DNA from: Micromonospora ureilytica
GTDB taxonomy: Bacteria; Actinomycetota; Actinomycetes; Mycobacteriales; Micromonosporaceae
Assembly (NCBI RefSeq): GCF_015751765.1
Contig: NZ_JADOTX010000001.1
Location: forward strand, 3,100,001-3,164,000
Direction: 5' to 3'
Length of the DNA stretch: 64,000 nucleotides
Part shown: positions 58,438-64,000 of the stretch, in pieces
Layout of the letters: the number at the start of each line of letters is the position of its first letter
Numbering within the stretch: position 1 is the first letter of the stretch
Notes under the pieces: model-generated
Databases searched by the model: none
What the model was told of the DNA's origin: nothing
What the model saw: the letters and a program-made list of their open reading frames with translations, nothing else
Made by a program: the position numbers and the translations under genes

Positions 58438-60594
58438 ATGGCGCAGAAGAGTCACGACAAGGGTTCCACCGGCGGCACGCCGGTGGTGACCGAGCCCGAG
58501 CGCGTTCGCAACGTGGTGCTCGTCGGGCACTCCGGGGCGGGCAAGACCACACTGGTCGAGGCCCTGCTCGCGGCGACCGGCACGATCGGCCGCGCCGGCG
58601 CCGTGGCCGACGGCACGACTGTCGGCGACCACGACCCCGCAGCCGTACGCCAGCAGCGCTCGGTCAGCCTGTCCTGCGCGCCGCTGCTGCACAACGGCAT
58701 CAAGGTCAACCTCCTGGACACCCCGGGGTACGCCGACTTCGTCGGCGAGCTGCGCGCCGGGCTGCGGGCCGCCGACGCCGCGCTCTTCGTGGTTTCCGCC
58801 GCGGGCGGGATGGACGCGGCCACCGTGGCGCTGTGGGAGGAGTGCGCCGCCGTCGACATGCCCCGCGCGGTCGCGGTCGCCCGACTGGACCAGCCCCGCG
58901 CCGACGTCGACGAGACCGTGGCGCTCTGCCAACGCCTCTTCGGTGACAACGTGATGCCGCTCTACCTGCCGATGCTCGGCGACGACGGGGTCTCCACCGA
59001 AGGTCTGCTCGGCCTGATCACCCGCCGGGTCTTCGACTACAGCAACGGGCTCCCCGCCGACGTCCGCGACCCGGACCCGGAGCACCAGCGGGCCATCGAC
59101 GAGTCCCGCGACGAGCTGATCGAGGGGATCATCGCCGAGAGCGAGGACGAGACCCTCATGGACCGCTACCTCGACGGCGAGGAGATCACCGACGAGGTGC
59201 TCATCGACGACCTGGAGAAGGCCGTCGCCCGGGGCCACTTCTACCCGGTGGTGCCGGTCTGCGCCCAGACCGGTGTCGGGCTGGACGTGCTGCTGGAGGT
59301 GCTGACCGCCGCGTTCCCGTCGCCACTGGAGCACGAGCTGCCGGCGGTGACCGGCGTGGACGGCTCACCGCGTCCACCGCTGAGCTGCGACCCGGCCGGG
59401 CCACTCGTCGCCGAGGTCGTCAAGACCACCGTCGACCGCCACGTCGGTCGGGTCTCGCTGGTCCGGGTCTTCTCCGGCACGCTGCGCCCCGACCAGACCG
59501 TGCACGTCTCCGGGCACGGCATGGCCGAACGCGGGCACCCCGACCACGACGCCGACGAGCGGGTCGGGCACATCTACACCCCGCTCGGCGCCACAGTGCG
59601 TGAGGTGTCGCTCTGCGTGGCCGGCGACATCTGCGCGATCACCAAATCGGGCAGCGCCGAGACCGGCGACACCATCTCGACAGCTGACGACCCGCTGCTG
59701 ATCGCTCCCTGGGAGATGCCGGAGCCGCTACTGCCGGTGGCGATCGCCGCCCGTAGCCGCGCCGACGAGGACGCCCTGGCCCGCAACCTCTCCCGCCTCG
59801 TGGCCGGCGACCCCACGCTGCGGCTGGAGCGCAACCCGGAGACCCACCAGCTGGTGCTCTGGTGCATGGGCGAGGCACACGCCGACGTGGTGCTCGACCG
59901 GCTACGCGCCGGCGGCGTCGAGCTGGACACCGAGCCGGTCAAGGTGTCGCTGCGCGAGACGCTGACCGTGCCCGCGAAGGGGCACGGCCGCCACGTCAAG
60001 CAGTCCGGCGGCCACGGCCAGTACGCGGTCTGCGACATCGAGGTCGAGCCGCTGCCCCGCGGCAGCGGCTTCGAGTTCGTCGACCGGGTCGTCGGCGGGG
60101 CGGTGCCGCACAACTACGTCCCGTCCGTGGAGAAGGGCGTCCGCGCCCAACTGGAGCGCGGGCTGGTCGCCGGTCACCCGGTGGTGGACCTGCGGGTGAC
60201 TCTGGTCGACGGCAAGTCGCACAGCGTCGACTCCTCCGACGCGGCCTTCCAGACCGCCGGCGCGCTGGCGCTGCGCGACGCCGCCGAGCGTGGCCAACCG
60301 GCCCTCCTGGAGCCGATCGACGAGGTCACCATCCGGGTTCCGGACGGCTCGGTGGGCACGGTGATGGGCGACCTGTCCGGCCGACGCGGCCGGGTGCTCG
60401 GCACCGAACCGGACCCGGACACCGAGGGCCGCACCCTCGTCCGCGCCGAAGTGCCGGCCACCGAACTGCTGCGGTACGCCGTCGAGCTGCGCTCCATGAC
60501 GGCCGGCACCGGTACCTTCCGCCGCCACTTCGTCCGCCACGACCCCATGCCCGCCCACCTGGCCGACCAGACCCGCAAAGAACAACTCCCCTAA
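58438..60594 (+). CDS. Elongation factor G-like GTPase (EF-G2 type)
   Basis: 718 residues, five EF-G domains. G1 is GHSGAGKTT, G3 is DTPGYADF, and the G4 position reads ARLDQP rather than NKxD, as in actinobacterial EF-G2 proteins. The switch I region has RQQRSVSLS in place of RGITI. Domain IV contains GSGFEFVDRVVGGAVPHNYV and domain V GSVGTVMGDLSGRRGRVLG. Canonical fusA is elsewhere; the role of EF-G2 is unclear and it may bind the ribosome without supporting translocation. ATG at 58438 has GGGAGG nine bases upstream; GTG 58429 is an in-frame alternative. Single gene divergent from pgsA. Confidence 0.9.
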   Translation: MAQKSHDKGSTGGTPVVTEPERVRNVVLVGHSGAGKTTLVEALLAATGTIGRAGAVADGTTVGDHDPAAVRQQRSVSLSCAPLLHNGIKVNLLDTPGYADFVGELRAGLRAADAALFVVSAAGGMDAATVALWEECAAVDMPRAVAVARLDQPRADVDETVALCQRLFGDNVMPLYLPMLGDDGVSTEGLLGLITRRVFDYSNGLPADVRDPDPEHQRAIDESRDELIEGIIAESEDETLMDRYLDGEEITDEVLIDDLEKAVARGHFYPVVPVCAQTGVGLDVLLEVLTAAFPSPLEHELPAVTGVDGSPRPPLSCDPAGPLVAEVVKTTVDRHVGRVSLVRVFSGTLRPDQTVHVSGHGMAERGHPDHDADERVGHIYTPLGATVREVSLCVAGDICAITKSGSAETGDTISTADDPLLIAPWEMPEPLLPVAIAARSRADEDALARNLSRLVAGDPTLRLERNPETHQLVLWCMGEAHADVVLDRLRAGGVELDTEPVKVSLRETLTVPAKGHGRHVKQSGGHGQYAVCDIEVEPLPRGSGFEFVDRVVGGAVPHNYVPSVEKGVRAQLERGLVAGHPVVDLRVTLVDGKSHSVDSSDAAFQTAGALALRDAAERGQPALLEPIDEVTIRVPDGSVGTVMGDLSGRRGRVLGTEPDPDTEGRTLVRAEVPATELLRYAVELRSMTAGTGTFRRHFVRHDPMPAHLADQTRKEQLP

Positions 60595-60645
60595 CCCCCA
60601 CCGCGCCCGCGATCCGCCCGGCCCTCGCGATCCGCCCGACCCCCG

Positions 60646-60714
60646 CGATCTTGCACTTTCTGTTGCCTCTATGTCGGTATTGCAGCATAAGTACCCGCAG
60701 AAACTGCAAGATCG
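60646..60714. repeat. Palindromic element, family B copy 2
   Basis: Arms CGATCTTGCACTTTCTG and CAGAAACTGCAAGATCG match except for one base, around a 35-base loop unrelated to copy 1. It lies between the convergent EF-G2 and aldo-keto reductase genes, preceded by three iterations of a GCGATCCGCCCG-like unit (about 60608-60640). Confidence 0.75.
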
Positions 60715-60760
60715 ACGCGGGGCGCGGGGCGGGGGGCGGGGCGGGGGCGGGGCGGGTTGG

Positions 60761-61819
60761 TTACGGGTGGACTGTGGGGTGGGTGGGGCGGGGCCAGTGG
60801 GGGCGGTCGGCGTCGCGGAGGGCGGCGGTGCGGACGGCGGCGAGCTGACGCTCCACCTCGACGAACTGGTCCGCCGGCAGCGGGCCCCGGTGCAGCGCTG
60901 CGGCGTTCTCCTCGACCTGGGCGACCGTACGGCAGCCCGGGATCGGGATGGTGCGACCGCTGCGCGCCCAGATCCAGCCCAACGCGCCCTGGGCGAGGGT
61001 GCGCCCGTCGGCGGTGAGCGCGGCACGGACCGCGCCGACCCGGCGCAGCCACTCCGGTGCCGGCCGACCGCCCCGGAACCACTCCAACCAGCCCGGGGCC
61101 AGCCCGCGTACGTCGTCGCGGGGCAGTGTCGACCCGGCCGAGTACTTGCCGGTGAGCAGCCCCATCCCGAGTGGACCCCGGTTGACGCTGGCCAGGTCGT
61201 ACTTGTCGCAGACGGCGAGCAGCTCGGGGGCGTCGCGCAGCACCGACAGGGTGTGTTGCACGGCGGTGGCACCGGCGGCGGCGTGCCCGAACGCGGCAGC
61301 CCGGTCGGGGCGGTCGGTGCTCCACCCGTACGCGCGGACCAGACCCTCGGCCACCAGGTCCTCGCAGGTTCCGATCAGCGCCTGCGCCCTCGGCACCGAC
61401 AGGTCGGCCAGGTGCAGCTGATAGAGGTCGATCCGGTCGGTGCCCAACCGGCGCAGCGAGGCGGTCACGGCACCGCGCAGGTACGCGGGCGACGCGTCCT
61501 CGCCGGTGGCCTGCCGAGCGGCCTCGTCGAAGGTGTAACCCCACTTGGTGGCGATCACGGCCTCGTCGCGGCGACCGGCGAGCGCGCGACCGAGCACCCG
61601 CTCACCGTGCCCGGCCCCGTACGTGTCGGCGGTGTCGAAGAGGGTGATGCCCAGATCGAGGGCCCGGCGTACCGCCCGCACCGACTCATCGTCGTCGACA
61701 GCGCCCCAGCCCAGCGGCTGGGCGCCCTCCGCCCAGGGCCCGCTGATCGCCCAGCACCCCATGCCGAGGGCACTGACCTCGATGCCGCTGCGGCCCAACG
61801 TGCGTGTCGTGACTGCCAT
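60761..61819 (-). CDS. Aldo/keto reductase
   Basis: 352-residue TIM-barrel NADPH oxidoreductase. FDTADTYGAGHGERVLGRAL holds the catalytic Asp and Tyr (about 62-67), TKWGY gives the Lys (about 94) and QLHLAD the His (about 133). The C-terminal GCRTVAQVEENAAAL binds the cofactor. ATG at 61819 gives the usual N-terminus VTTRTLGRSGIEVSALGMG; an upstream start at 61876 is in frame. Substrate unknown. Divergent from the HAD-like gene (87 bp). Confidence 0.9.
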   Translation of the reverse strand: MAVTTRTLGRSGIEVSALGMGCWAISGPWAEGAQPLGWGAVDDDESVRAVRRALDLGITLFDTADTYGAGHGERVLGRALAGRRDEAVIATKWGYTFDEAARQATGEDASPAYLRGAVTASLRRLGTDRIDLYQLHLADLSVPRAQALIGTCEDLVAEGLVRAYGWSTDRPDRAAAFGHAAAGATAVQHTLSVLRDAPELLAVCDKYDLASVNRGPLGMGLLTGKYSAGSTLPRDDVRGLAPGWLEWFRGGRPAPEWLRRVGAVRAALTADGRTLAQGALGWIWARSGRTIPIPGCRTVAQVEENAAALHRGPLPADQFVEVERQLAAVRTAALRDADRPHWPRPTHPTVHP

Positions 61820-61906
61820 CGGCCGATCGTGCCACCTCGCGCGGGCCGGGGCGTAGCAGATCCTGCGGTCCGCCATGCGGGCGCACGGCGACGGTCACGG
61901 TGCGGC

Positions 61907-62401
61907 ATGATCGACGCCATGCGACGGCTCGGTGTGGACATCGGCGGTGTGATCATCGAGCCGGCCGACGACGACGCGGACACGTCGTTCTTCGGCGCGC
62001 ACTACCTGCGTACCCCGGCCGTCGTCGGGGCGTTCGACGCGCTCGCGGCACTCGGCCCGGCGTTCGACGAGGTGCACCTGGTGTCCAAGTGCGGGGAGGC
62101 CACCGAGCGGCGTACCCGTGAGTGGTTGGCCCACCACGACTTTCCGGCCCGCACCGGCATCGCCGTCGAGCGGGTGCACTTCTGCCGCACTCGACCGGAC
62201 AAGGCGCCGATCGCTCGACGCCTCGGCCTGACCCACTTCGTGGACGACAAGCTGGAGGTGCTCGGCTATCTCGACTCGGTGCCGTACCGCTTCCTGTTCC
62301 GACCTCGCAGGGCCCAGGTCGCCGCGCACGCCGCGCTGCTGCCCCACGTACACCGGGTGGAGAGCTGGTCGGAGCTGACCCCGCTGCTGCGCGCCGACTA
62401 G
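61907..62401 (+). CDS. HAD superfamily-like protein
   Basis: 164 residues. RRLGVDIGGVIIEPADDD is like HAD motif I, with Asp followed by Ile-Gly-Gly instead of DxD; the later VSKCGEAT may be motif II, RPDKAPIARRLG supplies the motif III lysine and HFVDDKLEVLGYL the motif IV acidic pair. The missing second Asp in motif I argues against ordinary phosphatase activity. ATG 61907 or 61919; no strong ribosome site. It is convergent with the HIT gene and divergent from the aldo-keto reductase. Confidence 0.75.
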   Translation: MIDAMRRLGVDIGGVIIEPADDDADTSFFGAHYLRTPAVVGAFDALAALGPAFDEVHLVSKCGEATERRTREWLAHHDFPARTGIAVERVHFCRTRPDKAPIARRLGLTHFVDDKLEVLGYLDSVPYRFLFRPRRAQVAAHAALLPHVHRVESWSELTPLLRAD

Positions 62402-62415
62402 CCGGACCGGTGCGG

Positions 62416-62438
62416 GCGCCGCGCAGCCCGTGCGGCGC
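62416..62438. terminator. Hairpin between convergent HAD and HIT genes
   Basis: GCGCCGC (62416-62422) and GCGGCGC (62432-62438) form a 7-bp stem with a 9-base loop. Probable bidirectional terminator. Confidence 0.5.
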
Positions 62439-62450
62439 GGCCGGCGGCGG

Positions 62451-62999
62451 TCAGGACGGCCAGGCGCGGGCGAGCAGGTCGCGGGTGTCGCCGAGCAGCT
62501 GCGGCAGAACCTTCGTGCGGCCGATCACGGGCATGAAGTTCGCGTCGCCGCCCCAGCGTGGCACCACGTGTTGGTGCAGGTGCGCGGCGATGCCGGCGCC
62601 GGCCACCCCACCCTGGTTCATGCCCAGGTTGAAACCGTGCGCGTTGCTGACCTTGCGGATCACCCGCATGGCGGTCTGGGTGTACGACGCCAGTTCGGTG
62701 GTCTCCGGCACGTCCAGGTCGGTGTAGTCGGCGACGTGCCGGTAGGGGCAGACCAACAGGTGCCCCGGGTTGTACGGGTAGAGGTTGAGCACCACGAACA
62801 CGTGTTCGCCGCGGGCCACCACCAGGCTCTCCTCCGGGGGCAGCTTGGGCCCTCGACAGAAGGGACAGCCGGTGGGCTTCTCGTAGCCCTCGGCCGGGCG
62901 GTCCTCGCCGGAGATGTAGGTCATCCGGTGCGGCGTCCAGAGCCGCTCCAGGCCGTCCGCCATGCCACCGATGTCCGTGTGCCGTTCCGCCCCTGTCAC
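62451..62999 (-). CDS. HIT domain protein (AP4A phosphorylase-like)
   Basis: 182 residues. The histidine triad is in IAAHLHQHVVPRW (about residue 142). GCPFCRGPKLPPEE has a Cys pair of a possible zinc site, and LNLYPYNPGHLLVCPYRHV is the typical middle block. It matches the diadenosine tetraphosphate phosphorylase encoded between thrS and pgsA in mycobacteria. GTG at 62999 or ATG 62963. Part of the conserved block, here split from pgsA by three inserted genes. Confidence 0.92.
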   Translation of the reverse strand: MTGAERHTDIGGMADGLERLWTPHRMTYISGEDRPAEGYEKPTGCPFCRGPKLPPEESLVVARGEHVFVVLNLYPYNPGHLLVCPYRHVADYTDLDVPETTELASYTQTAMRVIRKVSNAHGFNLGMNQGGVAGAGIAAHLHQHVVPRWGGDANFMPVIGRTKVLPQLLGDTRDLLARAWPS

Positions 63000-63069
63000 G
63001 AGCCGATCCTACGGAGCCGCGCGGGCCGGCCGCGACACCGCCGTCGCGGAAACTCGTTGTTGCAAGTTC

Positions 63070-63125
63070 TTGACGGATCATTGCCGAAGCCTGAAACTTC
63101 CATGCATCCACGTACTTCCATGCAT
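63070..63125 (+). promoter_or_regulatory. Promoter region with 18-bp-spaced direct repeats
   Basis: ACTTCCATGCAT occurs twice (63096-63107 and 63114-63125), 18 bp apart, just before the M15 peptidase gene. TTGACG at 63070-63075 could be a -35, with GAAACT at 63093 as a poor -10. The repeat could be an activator or repressor site for a secreted-hydrolase gene. Confidence 0.55.
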
Positions 63126-63139
63126 TGATGGAGGGCTCC

Positions 63140-63868
63140 ATGTTCCGACGGCTCGGCAGGTTCCTCGCGGCACTTGCGCTGACCGCCGCCACCACAGTGG
63201 CCGGCGTCACCCTCACTGCCGGCGCGGCCCAGGCGGACGGCTGCTACACCTGGGGACGCACCCTGGCCCAGGGAGCGTCCGGGGAGGACGTCCGGCAACT
63301 CCAGATCCGGGTCGCCGGCTACCCCGGCTACGGCGCGGTGCTCACCCTCGACGGCGCGTACGGCCCGGCCACCCGATCGGCGGTGATCCGCTTCCAGCAG
63401 GCGTACGGGCTGCCCGCGGACGGCATCGCCGGCCCACAGACGTTCAACCGGCTCTACGCCCTCCAGGACGACGACTGCACCCCTGCCAACTTCAGCTACC
63501 CCGAGCTGAACAAGTGCAACAGCGACTGGTCCGGCGGCGCGGTCTCGGCGAGCACCGCCCGGTTCAACGCCCTCGTCTCGATGTGGAAACTCCAGGCCAT
63601 GCGGCACGCCCTCGGGGACGTGGCCATCGCGATCAGCAGCAGCTTCCGCAGCTACGCCTGCAACAGCGCGGTCGGCGGAGCGTCGAACAGCAGGCACCTG
63701 TACGGCGACGGGGTGGACCTGGTCGGGTCCCCGTCGTTCTGTCGGCTGGCGCAGCAGGCCCGCAACCACGGCTTCGGGCAGATCCTCGGCCCCGGCTACC
63801 CGGACCACAACGACCACACCCACGTGGCGGCGGTCGGGGGCTGGTCAGCACCGAACTGCGGCATCTGA
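63140..63868 (+). CDS. Secreted D-Ala-D-Ala carboxypeptidase (M15) with peptidoglycan-binding domain
   Basis: 242 residues. A signal peptide (about 1-32, ending AAQA) is followed by a PG_binding_1 domain (about 42-108, GEDVRQLQIRVAGYPGYG, then GAYGPATRSAVIRFQQAYG). The M15_3 peptidase domain (about 120-242) has zinc ligands in RHLYGDGVDLVG (His and Asp) and NDHTHVAAV (His). It should trim peptide stems in the cell wall. ATG at 63140 has GGAGGG six bases upstream; a TTG at 63125 is in frame. Inserted between thrS and the HIT gene and divergent from the latter. Confidence 0.92.
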   Translation: MFRRLGRFLAALALTAATTVAGVTLTAGAAQADGCYTWGRTLAQGASGEDVRQLQIRVAGYPGYGAVLTLDGAYGPATRSAVIRFQQAYGLPADGIAGPQTFNRLYALQDDDCTPANFSYPELNKCNSDWSGGAVSASTARFNALVSMWKLQAMRHALGDVAIAISSSFRSYACNSAVGGASNSRHLYGDGVDLVGSPSFCRLAQQARNHGFGQILGPGYPDHNDHTHVAAVGGWSAPNCGI

Positions 63869-63872
63869 CCCC

Positions 63873-63911
63873 CGGCGCCGCCCCGGGGCGTCGACCCCGG
63901 GGCGGGCGCCG
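63873..63911. terminator. Very strong hairpin between M15 peptidase and thrS
   Basis: CGGCGCCGCCCCGGGG and CCCCGGGGCGGGCGCCG pair over 16 bases with one bulge around a short loop. It touches the thrS stop codon. Probable bidirectional terminator. Confidence 0.7.
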
Positions 63912-64000
63912 CTACTCCGCGGCGGCGGAGGGGCCGATGTTGGTCCGCGAGCTGACCACGTCCAGCACGTGGGTCACCGCCTCGGCGATCGGCACCCCGT
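63912..64000 (-). CDS. thrS: Threonyl-tRNA synthetase, C-terminal end only
   Basis: Only the last 28 codons are in the window: GVPIAEAVTHVLDVV then SSRTNIGPSAAAE and TAG. This resembles the end of the anticodon-binding domain of actinobacterial ThrS, and thrS is the gene expected directly upstream of the HIT-pgsA-pimA block. Assigned from this short end plus synteny, so not certain. Confidence 0.6.
   Translation of the reverse strand, partial: GVPIAEAVTHVLDVVSSRTNIGPSAAAE

Noticed and set aside
61870..62401. Ordinary HAD phosphatase annotation for the gene at 61907
   Set aside because: Motif I lacks the second aspartate (DIGG instead of DxD), so only superfamily-level similarity is claimed.

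Overview
The window is very GC-rich with almost no AT-rich spacers, and it carries phosphatidylinositol-mannoside genes (pgsA, an acyltransferase, pimA), many TetR/PadR/XRE regulators, Hanks-type kinases and lipoproteins. This is a high-GC actinomycete; style and repeat content suggest Micromonosporaceae (Micromonospora or a close relative), which is an inference. No tRNA, rRNA, CRISPR array, prophage or insertion sequence was seen.

A conserved actinobacterial block frames the window, all on the minus strand: thrS (end only, 63912-64000), HIT protein, pgsA, acyltransferase, pimA, a small membrane protein, pdxS, pdxT and yebC (50175-50927) on the right; ruvC, ruvA, ruvB, yajC and secD (4715 down to 1) on the left. 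In Streptomyces yebC is followed directly by ruvC. Here about 45 kb (5283-50063) lies between them. Smaller insertions (M15 peptidase, HAD protein, aldo-keto reductase, EF-G-like GTPase, FMN reductase, MmyB-type regulator) interrupt the right half.

The 45-kb block is a mosaic of small modules, left to right. (a) 3-hydroxybutyrate dehydrogenase and a GAF/PucR regulator. (b) MFS exporter with TetR and paired operators. (c) B12-binding-like protein, SGNH hydrolase, flavin monooxygenase with TetR. (d) PadR plus permease-prefix membrane protein. (e) ADH-ALDH operon, TetR and acyl-CoA dehydrogenase, sharing one operator sequence. (f) Class V aminotransferase, FUSC protein, FAD oxidoreductase. (g) A kinase ending in a ricin-type lectin. 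(h) A lipoprotein without a proper start and an orphan SLATT/DUF4231 protein. (i) ABC-F protein behind a leader peptide and mutually exclusive RNA pairings. (j) dnaE, a YciO-type protein, ECF sigma with lipoprotein, a second kinase. (k) A six-gene PadR-permease-two-component-ABC exporter unit beginning with a leaderless promoter. (l) A vanadium-haloperoxidase-type enzyme. (m) A divergent pair of membrane-anchored XRE proteins, one carrying a muramidase-like outer domain without its catalytic glutamate, the other a trefoil-like domain.

Six palindromic intergenic elements, five of them with CAAGATC/GATCTTG-type ends, are scattered at module borders, and many convergent gene pairs are closed by strong hairpins. 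The best candidates for undescribed biology are the divergent XRE membrane sensor pair (47177-49433), the ABC-F leader (30047-30205), the leaderless PadR promoter with its operator inside the spacer (39594-39631), and the shared 19-bp TetR operator (18744 and 19548).
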